From contig CAKOXW010000001.1 in the NCBI GenBank assembly GCA_934130375.1, forward strand, positions 496,001 through 560,000: DNA of 64,000 nt, read 5' to 3'. The stretch is from an uncultured Bacilli bacterium. GTDB lineage: Bacteria > Bacillota_I > Bacilli_A > RF39 > UBA660. A program made the position numbers and the translations under genes. Shown piece after piece: positions 43,244 through 52,340 of the stretch (position 1 is its first letter; every line of letters starts with the position of its first letter). Under the pieces are notes generated by a model, which did no database searches, was not told where the DNA came from, and worked only from the letters and a program-made list of their open reading frames with translations.

Positions 43244-44479
43244 TTAGTTTGTTAATAATACTTTATCTACTTCTATAACAGGTACTATATTACATGTATT
43301 AGTTTTTAATTCATTATATATATATGATGTATTTTCATCAATTCTCTTAACTGCAAATGCATTATTACTATCATATTCATTTTCTACAAAATAACAAATT
43401 GAAGAAGATAAATAAGTAAATCTAGCACTATCAAACTTAAAATAGCCATTATAATTCTTAGCAGTATTAATCATTTCAGTTACTCTACTATCTTTATTCA
43501 TATTACCAATAATCATATCTGACAAATTAGGTCTTACTAAGAAAGACTTAGTTACATCATTAGAAATAATAGGTAATAAATCTTCTACTTTTAAAGTTCT
43601 AACTGGGACATTCCAATTCTTAGTTAAATTATTAAAATCAGTTATATAATTACTATAAGTAGTAAGTTTATACTCGTTATATGTATCAAGCATTAAAGAT
43701 ACTTTAGTATCAGACACCTTATTATTACTATCAATTACATATGTTTTTAAACAAGTATTACTTAATGTATTACATTTTTTATTCATTATTATATCAAACA
43801 ATACCATACTACCAGGTTCAAAATTAATATCATCTTCATTATCACCATCTACATACTGCATGGCATTTAAATTAAGTACTATTTGAATAGATGGTCTAAT
43901 TTGATATAAACTATTCGCATTATGTTTACTTATTTCTAAATTTTGAAATTCATATGCTTTATTACCCCATAAACTATCTAATGCATCGTTATCACTATCA
44001 AGTGGCCAAGATGCAGATACTTCAAATAAAGCATCTTCTTTTGAACCAGCAATTATATGTTTTTTATTAACACTTATATTAATTTTAAATGGATAACTAT
44101 GTGATAATGCATCTTCAATATATTCACTAGTAATTGTTTCACTAGGAGAATAATTATCACTTTCATCTCCAAGTATTCTTGCAGACACTATATCATAATT
44201 AATAATCGCATCACTATCACCTAAATTACTAATTTTAATTATTTCACTCTTAGTTTCCATTCCTGGATACAAATCAGAAAATGATATCGCTACTGTATTA
44301 GAAACTTTTTCTTCACCTTTTTTCATTTCTATATTCCATGCTTTAACATTTACTTCAGTTGCAACTTTAGAAAGTCCACTATAAGCAAACCACGCCATAG
44401 TAATAGATATAAATGAAAGTACGACTAAAATTAATGAAACAAAATTAATTTTAATATATGTCTTATATCGTCTTTTCAT
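43244..44479 (-). CDS. TasA-like SipW-dependent surface protein
   Basis: 411 aa. N-terminal membrane segment ILVVLSFISITMAWFAYSGL holds the MAWF motif of SipW-type signal peptides. The first domain has the camelysin/TasA pattern VAISFSDLYPGMETKSEIIK and ISNLGDSDAIINYDIV (YPGm...N.Gd..A.i.Y). A second, unassigned domain follows, with CNTLSNTCLKTY Cys pair. It sits 10 bp behind a SipW-type peptidase gene, its likely processing enzyme, as in the tapA-sipW-tasA operon. Last gene of the minus-strand locus. Confidence 0.7.
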   Translation of the reverse strand: MKRRYKTYIKINFVSLILVVLSFISITMAWFAYSGLSKVATEVNVKAWNIEMKKGEEKVSNTVAISFSDLYPGMETKSEIIKISNLGDSDAIINYDIVSARILGDESDNYSPSETITSEYIEDALSHSYPFKINISVNKKHIIAGSKEDALFEVSASWPLDSDNDALDSLWGNKAYEFQNLEISKHNANSLYQIRPSIQIVLNLNAMQYVDGDNEDDINFEPGSMVLFDIIMNKKCNTLSNTCLKTYVIDSNNKVSDTKVSLMLDTYNEYKLTTYSNYITDFNNLTKNWNVPVRTLKVEDLLPIISNDVTKSFLVRPNLSDMIIGNMNKDSRVTEMINTAKNYNGYFKFDSARFTYLSSSICYFVENEYDSNNAFAVKRIDENTSYIYNELKTNTCNIVPVIEVDKVLLTN

Positions 44480-44489
44480 TTTAATCCTC

Positions 44490-45062
44490 CTATAAATTAT
44501 TCTTTGCTCTTCTTTCGCCCTCTTTTTCTACCAATGTTGCTACTATCTCATAAACCACTATTCCAATTAATGGTACGATTATTAAACAATAGAATGCAAA
44601 CTTATTACTTATTAGTCCATATAACCAAGATAATATAATTGGTTTATAGACTACCACTCCATATATTTGTTCTTGTGATACAACTGGGTCTTCAACTAAG
44701 TTTGCAATACCTTTAGTATGAAATAAATATTTACCATCTGTATCTTTTTCTATTTGTATAACTTCATGGGTAACTACTTTACCTTTAAAATCACCAGATT
44801 TACCAAGATATGTAACCGCATCACCTATTTTAATTTTAGAAGGATCAGTTTCTTTTGATATAAGTACATCACCTATTTTATACTTAGGAACCATGCTTCC
44901 TGATGCGACAGTAAACATTCTTAAATTAAATACTGATATTTCATTTTTACTAAATCTCTGTAAACATACAACAAGTACAAAGCATATTATAAATATTGTA
45001 AACAATACTCTAAGTATTGCTCCAATAATGCTAAGTGGATTTACTTTCTTTTTATTTCTCAT
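44490..45062 (-). CDS. sipW: SipW-type signal peptidase I
   Basis: 190 aa, ER/archaeal-type signal peptidase with Ser-His instead of Ser-Lys catalysis. One membrane helix at about 14-34, nucleophile in FTVASGSMVPKYKIGDVLIS (SGSM), catalytic His in KVVTHEVIQIE, and a C-terminal membrane helix (about 155-178). SipW enzymes mature TasA-like proteins. It overlaps the DUF2357-like gene by 4 bp and is followed by a TasA-like gene, so the processing enzyme and substrate are translated together. Confidence 0.85.
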   Translation of the reverse strand: MRNKKKVNPLSIIGAILRVLFTIFIICFVLVVCLQRFSKNEISVFNLRMFTVASGSMVPKYKIGDVLISKETDPSKIKIGDAVTYLGKSGDFKGKVVTHEVIQIEKDTDGKYLFHTKGIANLVEDPVVSQEQIYGVVVYKPIILSWLYGLISNKFAFYCLIIVPLIGIVVYEIVATLVEKEGERRAKNNL

Positions 45063-46180
45063 AAATAATCTTGCATCCTTTCTAAGTAATCATTAATTGC
45101 ACTCTTAAATTTATCCTTGATTTCATTACTATCAGACATGCTTTTCTCTTTTTCATTTTTTATCGCATCCGCAACCATCTTCATGATATCTTCATCACTA
45201 ATTTTCGCACCACATGAATATAATACGGAAATAATACTTTTTATTTGCTCATTAACAATTACAAATGCATACTTAGATAAATTTTCTTTTTGTTCTTTTT
45301 TAGATTTAACAATAGAATCCATTATAAAGTAATCCATTAAGAAAGAATGATCTAGAATTCTTAAAAGAATATCATTACCTTTAGTATCTAATCCACTAGT
45401 ATCTCCTTCGTCAATTTCTTCTCTTGAACATAAGAATTCCCATACTTTCATTGCTACTTGGAAATTAGGATTTTTAAGTATAAGGTTAGTCTTCTTAACT
45501 GGAGGAATTATAAACTTAACATGTTCTTTTCTTAACTCCTTCATTAAAATACTCTTATCCCAATTAGAGGTATATTTTTTAATACGATATAAACGCATCT
45601 TAATATTTTCAATATCAATACCATTTGAATTATCTTTATCAGATATTTCTCTCGAACCAATTTGAAGTTTAATATTGATTTTTTCTAAACCAACTTGGGT
45701 ATTACCTTTATATTCTAATAACTTAGTATTCTTACTTTCATAATCTTCAATTAATTGCTCTTTATTTCTAATAAATCTATTTAATTTATCTAGTAATGTA
45801 TAAATAACTCTATTCTCATATATATTATAAGTTTCAACATTATAAACCTCTAATAACTTAGAAGGTTGTACATCCTTAGTTAAATCATCAATTTTCTCTA
45901 TATATTGAGAATGAACAGCAAGATTCTTAATACTTTCAACTGAAGTTTTACGAACCTTTTCAATCTTATTAACATTTTCTTCTCTAATTAATGTTAACTT
46001 AGGATTTCTAATTATATTATCTATATATGGACAAGCATTTTCAAGTAAATCAAGCCATTCTAGATTTAATAAATCACTAGATATTTCATTTCTATATCTC
46101 ATATTAGATTCAATATTCTTATTGAATTCAACACAATCATCACTTGTCTTTTTATCAATTTCTCCATATAACTTGTCCAT
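45059..46180 (-). CDS. DUF2357-like partner of the McrB-type ATPase (McrC-N-like, no nuclease seen)
   Basis: 373 aa, cytoplasmic and mostly helical. The segment LEVYNVETYNIYENRVIYTLLDKLNRFI matches, in a short window around YNVETYNIYENRVIYTLL, the DUF2357 signature (ve.ydt.ENRfv...l). DUF2357 proteins (COG1700) stand next to McrB-type ATPases and often carry a PD-(D/E)xK nuclease at the C-terminus; here the C-terminal 120 residues are helical and I see no PD...ExK. That argues against a restriction role. It lies 18 bp behind the ATPase gene and overlaps sipW. Confidence 0.6.
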   Translation of the reverse strand: MDKLYGEIDKKTSDDCVEFNKNIESNMRYRNEISSDLLNLEWLDLLENACPYIDNIIRNPKLTLIREENVNKIEKVRKTSVESIKNLAVHSQYIEKIDDLTKDVQPSKLLEVYNVETYNIYENRVIYTLLDKLNRFIRNKEQLIEDYESKNTKLLEYKGNTQVGLEKINIKLQIGSREISDKDNSNGIDIENIKMRLYRIKKYTSNWDKSILMKELRKEHVKFIIPPVKKTNLILKNPNFQVAMKVWEFLCSREEIDEGDTSGLDTKGNDILLRILDHSFLMDYFIMDSIVKSKKEQKENLSKYAFVIVNEQIKSIISVLYSCGAKISDEDIMKMVADAIKNEKEKSMSDSNEIKDKFKSAINDYLERMQDYL

Positions 46181-46198
46181 ATATATTCACCCTTTATT

Positions 46199-47746
46199 CT
46201 ATATTGATTTTTTAAGTCTTACTAAATATCCAATACATTCAACCATTATTCCATCCCCAAACTCTTTGTTTAAATATGCGATAAATGGATCAATTTCATC
46301 ATATATTAACGCAGTATTTAATTGTTCAAACTTACGAAGTATCTTCTTAGCAACGAAGTAGTCAATACCTGCTTCTTCAGTACCTCCACACGCTACATAG
46401 ATAGGTACGAATGTATTCATTTGTTTCATAATACGGTTACCAAATGAAATTCTAAAATGTTCAATAACATAATCATCCATTTTATTAACTTTATCTATAT
46501 TCTTATCACTTATTGGATTACTATTAATAGTTTCATTAAATAAGTTTTCTAAGTAACTAGCATTTATATTCATAGGTTCTTGGTCTCTACATTCAAATGC
46601 TGGTGTTTTTTCATTTATATCAATTGGCATCGCACGGTCATATACTTTATCAGTTACCATAAATGTTGAGTCATCATTGTTAATTGTACCAATATACCAT
46701 AAGTTTCCTGGTAATTTTAATTTACCTCTTACTAACTTCTTAGGATCATCTGGCCATTGGTTAGGAACAACATCAATAATCCACTCATCTTTAGAAGGCA
46801 TTTCTAGAATTGATAATAATTCAGCAAAGTAATATTCAACACGTGCGATATTCATTTCATCTAGTATTATTGTGTGAACATCATCATCAAATGTTGCTGT
46901 ATAAAGTTCTTCTAAAACCTTAGTTTCACTAAACTTCTTAGTAAATTCATTGAAATAACCAAGCAACTCAGTTCTATCTCTCCATGATGGTTGAACTGAC
47001 GCTACACAAGAATCACAATTAACAAATTTACCCCAAGCATACGCTAAGGAAGTTTTACCTGTACCAGATATACCTTGTAGTATTACTAACTTACCACATG
47101 CTAATCCTGCAAAGAAAGGCCTTAGAATTGTTGGTGTATAGTATAAGTGTAATCTACTTGCTGCAAAACATTGAAAGTTATCAATCAATTCTTTTAACGT
47201 AAAGTTATTCGCATAGTTCTTAGGTTTAAATCCTACCATACGCATATCAACTGCACATAACTTAGGAAATCTAACTTTCTCTAAATCAAGGTTAACTTCA
47301 CCTTCAGGATTTTCTTCTTCACTATTTTCAGCATTAGTTTCTTCACTTTCTTCTTCACCTGGTTTTAATCCAAGTTGAGAAACTTTCATAGCCATTATTT
47401 CATCTTTTTCTTTCATTAACTTAACTACTTGTTCATTTAAATCGGCAATCTCAGCAAGCAATTCTTCTTGATTTAATTTATTTTTTCTTAACTTAATAGT
47501 CTTTCTAATAAAGAAATAAATAAGTAAACCAATTAAACCAACTATAATTAACAATATTATAATACTTATTGCAACAAATACCCATTCCGCACCACCAAAT
47601 GCTTCTTTATAACTATTTATTACAAGTCCATAATTTTTAAAATTAAATATCTTAACAATACCATTTACGATGCCCTTAAACATCATAACTATTCCATCAA
47701 AAAATATTGATATAAATTCATAAAAGAACCTTAAAAATGTATTCAT
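46199..47746 (-). CDS. Membrane-anchored McrB/MoxR-type AAA+ ATPase
   Basis: 515 aa. Residues about 1-35 are amphipathic, 53-80 form a membrane helix, 85-120 a coiled coil, then an acidic linker and an AAA+ domain: Walker A GISGTGKTSLAYAWGK (about 225-240), SVQPSWRDRTELLGYFN, Walker B TIILDEMNIARVEYYFAELL, sensor 1 WYIGTINNDD and arginine region DRAMPIDI. LDEMN.ARVEYYFAELL is typical of COG1401 (McrB). McrB proteins normally pair with McrC to cut modified DNA; here the ATPase is tethered to the membrane and encoded among SipW and TasA-like genes, so it more likely powers assembly, remodelling or export of surface proteins (inference). Confidence 0.82.
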   Translation of the reverse strand: MNTFLRFFYEFISIFFDGIVMMFKGIVNGIVKIFNFKNYGLVINSYKEAFGGAEWVFVAISIIILLIIVGLIGLLIYFFIRKTIKLRKNKLNQEELLAEIADLNEQVVKLMKEKDEIMAMKVSQLGLKPGEEESEETNAENSEEENPEGEVNLDLEKVRFPKLCAVDMRMVGFKPKNYANNFTLKELIDNFQCFAASRLHLYYTPTILRPFFAGLACGKLVILQGISGTGKTSLAYAWGKFVNCDSCVASVQPSWRDRTELLGYFNEFTKKFSETKVLEELYTATFDDDVHTIILDEMNIARVEYYFAELLSILEMPSKDEWIIDVVPNQWPDDPKKLVRGKLKLPGNLWYIGTINNDDSTFMVTDKVYDRAMPIDINEKTPAFECRDQEPMNINASYLENLFNETINSNPISDKNIDKVNKMDDYVIEHFRISFGNRIMKQMNTFVPIYVACGGTEEAGIDYFVAKKILRKFEQLNTALIYDEIDPFIAYLNKEFGDGIMVECIGYLVRLKKSI

Positions 47747-47749
47747 AAA

Positions 47750-49858
47750 CTACTCACTCCCATCTACTTTATTAAGAATATCATCATATATAAATCTACT
47801 ATAAATTTCTTCAGGTATAAATGCGAATACTTTTTTTACATTTATACTATCTTTATCAATAAATATATTATTAGCAATATATAAATTACCATAGTCTTCA
47901 TATAAAATCTTAACTTCACTATCATACACAATAGAGAAATTATAACCCTCTTTTGTAAATTCTTTTATATAATCTCTATTATCTAAGAAATCTTTTATAG
48001 ACACTAAAACACTTACATGGCTCTTAGCATAATCATCATTTAAAGATTTAATAAATCTTTCACATTTCTTTTCCTTATCGTATAAACTACTTGGAAAATA
48101 TATAACATATTTCTTATCATAATCAGCATTAAGCATATCAAGTACTAATTGTTTTAGTAAAAGTGCAATAGTAACACTTATCTTATCTTCAGCAATGATA
48201 CCCTCTTTATAAGTCTTATTAATTATATAACTACTATACATTTTATCAAAATCAATATTTTGTAATAACTTTACACCAAAAGTATTTTTTAAATCATTAA
48301 TTCTACTAATTTTTAAACCAAATTCATCACTACTTAAACTATCTAATATATAGAATATAGTATCATCATATTTCTTCTTAATCTTAAGAATGCTATTAAC
48401 TAAATACTTAATGTTACTATTATCTATTTCATCATCTCTATAATAATTATTTAATGTTTTAAAATATAGTTCTTGTTTTCTCTTATTATCAGCTCTAGAA
48501 TTATATATTTGTTCAAAATTAGCAACAGTCATAAATAACCTAATATATTTTTCTATCTTATCAGAATATTTATTATCACTACCCTTGTATTCAGAAATCA
48601 TCTTACTACCAAGTTTCTTAATAGTATTTTCAACTCTTGATACAAATCTAGGATTACTAAACTCATTGGCCTCATAAATATTGTAATATCTAACATTTAT
48701 ATATGCCTTAAAGAATTCATTCTTAATAGTTATTTCATTAACTAAATCTCTATCTTCACCCTCTAATATTACAAGTATATCTTTAAATTCTTCAACTTTA
48801 ATAGACATAACCTTATCAATAATATTCTTAGCCTTTTTAGTATCATTAATTAATTCTAACTTAACATCACTATCTTCTTTTTTCTCTTCTACAACTATTT
48901 CTTTCTTAGGTTCAGCTTTTACCTCTTCAACCTCTGGTTTTTCTATAACTACATTTTTAATATTATCTTTATTAAACTCATCTTTATCAACAAATACAAA
49001 CCTATACATTGCAGTCTTAGATAAATCATCTTCTCTACTAACTTCATTATTAGTAACTTCTTCTTTAGAATTATTATTAATACTATCAGTAGATTTAATA
49101 TCATCCTTTTTATCAGTAATAGTTTCAATATTATCACTTTCTTTATGAATACTATTATCTACTGCACTATTTAACATTTCTTCTCTTGAAAAAGATATAT
49201 CATTATCCTTCTTAGTATCAATCTTAGGTAATTCATTAATAACCGGTTTTAAAGATTTCTTACTATTAACAATTTCTTTAATTTTATCAATCAACTTCAT
49301 TAAAACATCTTTCATATTCAATACCACTTTATTTACACTTTCTTTAGTTTTAGCATTATTCTTATTTTTAAATGTCCAGTTAAGAACAAATAAAACAATT
49401 ATTACTGCAATTAATACAACTGGATTAAACAATGTCTTTCTAATTATTCCAAGCCTTGGAAGTATCTTACTAACAGTACCAACTATTTCCTCACTATCAA
49501 TTGGGTCATCCTTAGCACTATTCGCATCCCCCATAGTAACATAAGTACTTCCGTATATTTCAATAACTCTATGAGTAATGAAATTACCATTAGATTCATA
49601 AGTAACAATATCATTTAATTTAGGCTTCTTAGATAAATCAACTATTATCCAATCACCTGCTTCAATTGTACCCGACATGCTTCCAGTTTGAACTTCGAAA
49701 ATGGAATATCCAAAGAAATTAGCATAATCATTTTTAAACACTTTTGTTTGAATACTAATATACAATGAGATTAATAAAACTATTCCGAAAACGAATATCA
49801 ATATGTCTAAAACATAGTTAATTATTTTCTCAATAACACTCTCTTTCTGATTATTCAT
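47750..49858 (-). CDS. SipW-type signal peptidase fused to a large cytoplasmic domain
   Basis: 702 aa from ATG 49858 (AAAGGG 6 nt upstream). N-terminus: membrane helix (about 15-37), then a full ER-type signal peptidase core with FEVQTGSMSGTIEAGDWIIV (Ser), NFITHRVIEIY (His) and MGDANSAKDDPI (Asp), and a second membrane helix (about 150-168). After this come an acidic/Ser-rich linker (about 215-330) and a helical domain of about 370 residues that I cannot assign. SipW proteins are about 190 aa, so a 500-residue cytoplasmic extension is unusual and may dock the McrB-type ATPase encoded 4 bp downstream. First gene of its sub-operon, with its own promoter. Confidence 0.75.
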   Translation of the reverse strand: MNNQKESVIEKIINYVLDILIFVFGIVLLISLYISIQTKVFKNDYANFFGYSIFEVQTGSMSGTIEAGDWIIVDLSKKPKLNDIVTYESNGNFITHRVIEIYGSTYVTMGDANSAKDDPIDSEEIVGTVSKILPRLGIIRKTLFNPVVLIAVIIVLFVLNWTFKNKNNAKTKESVNKVVLNMKDVLMKLIDKIKEIVNSKKSLKPVINELPKIDTKKDNDISFSREEMLNSAVDNSIHKESDNIETITDKKDDIKSTDSINNNSKEEVTNNEVSREDDLSKTAMYRFVFVDKDEFNKDNIKNVVIEKPEVEEVKAEPKKEIVVEEKKEDSDVKLELINDTKKAKNIIDKVMSIKVEEFKDILVILEGEDRDLVNEITIKNEFFKAYINVRYYNIYEANEFSNPRFVSRVENTIKKLGSKMISEYKGSDNKYSDKIEKYIRLFMTVANFEQIYNSRADNKRKQELYFKTLNNYYRDDEIDNSNIKYLVNSILKIKKKYDDTIFYILDSLSSDEFGLKISRINDLKNTFGVKLLQNIDFDKMYSSYIINKTYKEGIIAEDKISVTIALLLKQLVLDMLNADYDKKYVIYFPSSLYDKEKKCERFIKSLNDDYAKSHVSVLVSIKDFLDNRDYIKEFTKEGYNFSIVYDSEVKILYEDYGNLYIANNIFIDKDSINVKKVFAFIPEEIYSRFIYDDILNKVDGSE

Positions 49859-49903
49859 AATTACCCTTTCCATTCTCTTTACACTATTATCTAGCCTAAA
49901 TAA

Positions 49904-49932
49904 ATTTTAACACATTTACAAAATATTTACAA
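49904..49932 (-). promoter_or_regulatory. Promoter of the SipW-fusion/ATPase sub-operon
   Basis: On the minus strand TTGTAA, 17-nt spacer, TAAAAT. Confidence 0.6.
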
Positions 49933-49959
49933 TAAATTTATAAAAAAAATATAAAGAAA

Positions 49960-49983
49960 AAGAAGACAATTTTATGTCTTCTT
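49960..49983 (-). terminator. Terminator of the 509-aa filament-protein gene
   Basis: On the minus strand AAGAAGACA-6 nt-TGTCTTCTT followed by TTTC. Confidence 0.8.
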
Positions 49984-49998
49984 TTAAGTCAAATAATA

Positions 49999-51528
49999 TT
50001 AATTACCAGACCACTTGTTTGTATCAGCATTAGCCTTACATGCAGCTTCAGTAACACGGCAAGTAGTACCATCCCATTCACCAGTTACACCATCACATGC
50101 TTCTTTATTAGCAAATGCATTAGTACCAGCTTCATTGTAGCAAATACCAGTTAATGCTGCAGTAGTTGAATAAGTTCCACCTATAGCATCACAGTATGCT
50201 TTAGTGTGTCCAGAACATGTTCCATCAGTTTCACCTTCACCAGTTGCTGTCCATGTACCATTTGCAGCTGTACATGCAGTCTTAGTTGTAGGAACTGTTC
50301 CTCCTTCACATTTTTCGAAATATGTACCTTCATAATCAATATCTTCTGGTTCCATTCTTTCTTTAGTGAATCCAAAGTTAACTGAAATCATCTTACCAAT
50401 TGAAGCAAAGTCATAGTTATCTATATCTTGTCCTTCAATGTAAATATAAACTCTTACTTTAGTTATACTATTAGGCGCTAAAGACATGAATTCAGGACGA
50501 TCAACACCTTTTAAATTCTTTTCAGTATCAGTGAAATAATCGAATTCTTTTATAAATTGTGTTTCACCTTCTGTTGACTTAGTATATGTATTGTATTTTG
50601 CACCATCATATACATCAACATTGTCTTCTGCTTTAATTTCTTTAGCAACAGCGTATGTTGGAGCATATTGTCCATCAACTACACCACTACAAGCAGTGTC
50701 TGCATTAAATGATTCAATCTTAGTTACATCTGTACCTTCAGCTTTTCTTGTCTTACAAGAAGTTTCATACCAATTAATTGCATTTTTAACATGCGCTAAA
50801 TCATTTGGTTCCCAAATTGTAGCATTTCTACAAATACCTGTAACAGCTTTACTTTCATCTGTTTCAGTATCTGCATTACCAGTACAATTAATACCTGTAA
50901 TTAAAGTCTTATCAGTAGAAGTACCAATAACACGACCAATTTGAGCAAATGCAACTCTTACTGAGTTTTCAATACCTGTGCCAGCAACACCAGCAGCAGC
51001 AACTCCTACTTTTGAGTTAGTAGTTAAGTAAACAGCTTCTTCATTTTTTTGATCCATTTCAATATAATATTTTGAACCAGTAAAGTTCTTAATGAATAAA
51101 TCAAATGCTACATAACCTTTAACTTCTTTAGCACCAGTATTTTGAACTGGATAAGCCATAAGTCTATAACCACCAGGTGTAGTAGTCATACTTGATTTTT
51201 CATATAGTTTCATTCTTGATGAAGTATTATCCATATCACCAATTGTTGAAACTGGAATTAATTTTTCCCAACTATTAGTATTACCTGCATATGCAGCAGT
51301 ATTATAGTTATCACCATTAATTGTCAAAGTATCAGTCCAATTTTCACCATCAATTGATAGAAGTAAACTCTTAGTTGAAGCAATATTAACTTCAAATGCA
51401 GATACATTAACAGTTCTCATACCTATAAACCATGCATATGTTGATACAGTTAATATAATAGCTGTAAAAGCACATAATAATACAAGATTCTTTTTTCTTC
51501 TATTATTCTTTTTGCCTGATTTTTGCAT
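49999..51528 (-). CDS. TasA-like major surface protein with Cys-rich C-terminal repeats
   Basis: 509 aa. A basic N-terminus (GKKNNRRKKN), one membrane segment and VSTYAWFIGMRTVNVSAFEV form the SipW-type signal region. The body is shared with the 452-aa paralogue at 60445-61803 (VRVAFAQIGRV, ATIWEPNDLAHVKNAINWYE, YDFASIGKMISVNFGFTKER). The last 110 residues are a Cys-rich tail of short repeats with the pattern C-x6-11-C-x-A-x-x-G-T-W and TKAYCDAIGGT. Strong promoter (51675-51702), 145-nt leader and own terminator mark it as highly expressed; probably a main filament subunit (inference). Confidence 0.7.
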   Translation of the reverse strand: MQKSGKKNNRRKKNLVLLCAFTAIILTVSTYAWFIGMRTVNVSAFEVNIASTKSLLLSIDGENWTDTLTINGDNYNTAAYAGNTNSWEKLIPVSTIGDMDNTSSRMKLYEKSSMTTTPGGYRLMAYPVQNTGAKEVKGYVAFDLFIKNFTGSKYYIEMDQKNEEAVYLTTNSKVGVAAAGVAGTGIENSVRVAFAQIGRVIGTSTDKTLITGINCTGNADTETDESKAVTGICRNATIWEPNDLAHVKNAINWYETSCKTRKAEGTDVTKIESFNADTACSGVVDGQYAPTYAVAKEIKAEDNVDVYDGAKYNTYTKSTEGETQFIKEFDYFTDTEKNLKGVDRPEFMSLAPNSITKVRVYIYIEGQDIDNYDFASIGKMISVNFGFTKERMEPEDIDYEGTYFEKCEGGTVPTTKTACTAANGTWTATGEGETDGTCSGHTKAYCDAIGGTYSTTAALTGICYNEAGTNAFANKEACDGVTGEWDGTTCRVTEAACKANADTNKWSGN

Positions 51529-51674
51529 AAAATACCTCTTTCCTTAATTTTAAATATTTTTTCATATTTTTCATACGAAAATTAATATAATAAAATTTAG
51601 AAACATACTCCTGAACACATACTGGGCATTGTTAATATGCTCATTACATACCCTCTATTATTTATTACACTTTT

Positions 51675-51702
51675 ATTTTATCATAAGTAAAAAATAAGTC
51701 AA
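51675..51702 (-). promoter_or_regulatory. Promoter of the 509-aa filament-protein gene
   Basis: On the minus strand TTGACT, 16-nt spacer, TAAAAT. Spacer and flanks resemble the promoter at 62582-62609 (TTGAC-TATTT...TGATAAAATA). A 145-nt untranslated leader (51529-51670) follows. Confidence 0.7.
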
Positions 51703-51734
51703 TATGGCTAGAAGAAAAAGATAAAATTTTGTCG

Positions 51735-51761
51735 AAAAAAAAGATAATCAAATGTTATCTT
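51735..51761 (-). terminator. Terminator of the upstream surface sub-operon
   Basis: On the minus strand AAGATAA-7 nt-TTATCTT followed by TTTTTT, at the end of the signal-peptidase-like gene. Confidence 0.75.
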
Positions 51762-52281
51762 AATTTTCACTTCCATATTTAAATTCAATAACTAAAGCAT
51801 ATATTTCATATACAAATATTAAGAAACTTGGCACTAAAATAATGAATAAAAATCCCATTCTAGATTCTACAACTGATAGAAAATTTCCAACCCCACTATA
51901 TACTTTAGTTGGAGTACCTGCAATAAACTTAATATCATATACACTTCCATTTTCAAAACCTAGCTCTTTTTCATTTTCATATATTTTATTTAGTTTCCCA
52001 ATTTCTATATCAACATTTTTATCGACTACTTTATATATAAATAATTCATCGCCTTTATTATACTTATCAATTCTTTTACTCTCAACAACTACTAAATCAC
52101 CTTTTTTATAATTAGCAGATGTATCCTCTTTTACTAATATTAAACTAGTATTACCAAATTGAGACACTCCATAGTCATTATAATTTATAAGCAATATAGC
52201 CATTATTATTGCAAAAATAAAGAATACTGATACAAATAAACCTACAACAATCTTTTTTATAATTTTAAATACTTCTTTCAT
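51760..52281 (-). CDS. Signal-peptidase-like protein lacking catalytic Ser and His
   Basis: 173 aa from ATG 52281 (AGGAGGAA SD). Same topology as SipW: N-terminal membrane helix (about 10-30), the beta-domain with the family's KKGDLVVVESKR strand, and a C-terminal membrane helix (about 133-155). But the nucleophile motif SGSMxP is replaced by LVKEDTSANYKKGDLVVV, and the THxV histidine segment by FIYKVVDKN. So it keeps the fold but not the active site: probably a pseudo-protease acting as a chaperone or partner of the real SipW enzymes. Last gene of the first surface sub-operon. Confidence 0.65.
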   Translation of the reverse strand: MKEVFKIIKKIVVGLFVSVFFIFAIIMAILLINYNDYGVSQFGNTSLILVKEDTSANYKKGDLVVVESKRIDKYNKGDELFIYKVVDKNVDIEIGKLNKIYENEKELGFENGSVYDIKFIAGTPTKVYSGVGNFLSVVESRMGFLFIILVPSFLIFVYEIYALVIEFKYGSEN

Positions 52282-52340
52282 ATTTCCTCCTACATTAATA
52301 CTAACACAAAACAAAACTCAATACAATACATTAAATGACA

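Noticed and set aside
46199..47746. McrBC-type restriction system
   Set aside because: The ATPase is membrane-anchored, the partner shows no nuclease motif, and both are embedded among signal peptidase and surface-fibre genes.
48949..49137. 62-aa hydrophobic frame within the SipW-fusion gene
   Set aside because: A shadow of the acidic/Ser-rich linker in another frame, with no SD.
50000..50300. CRISPR-like repeats in the Cys-rich tail DNA
   Set aside because: Repeats are short, coding and irregularly spaced; no array or cas gene is seen anywhere in the window.
50181..50375. Extra reading frames in the Cys-rich tails (also 60468-60704)
   Set aside because: Alternative-frame shadows of the repetitive tail of the two filament genes, without ribosome binding sites.
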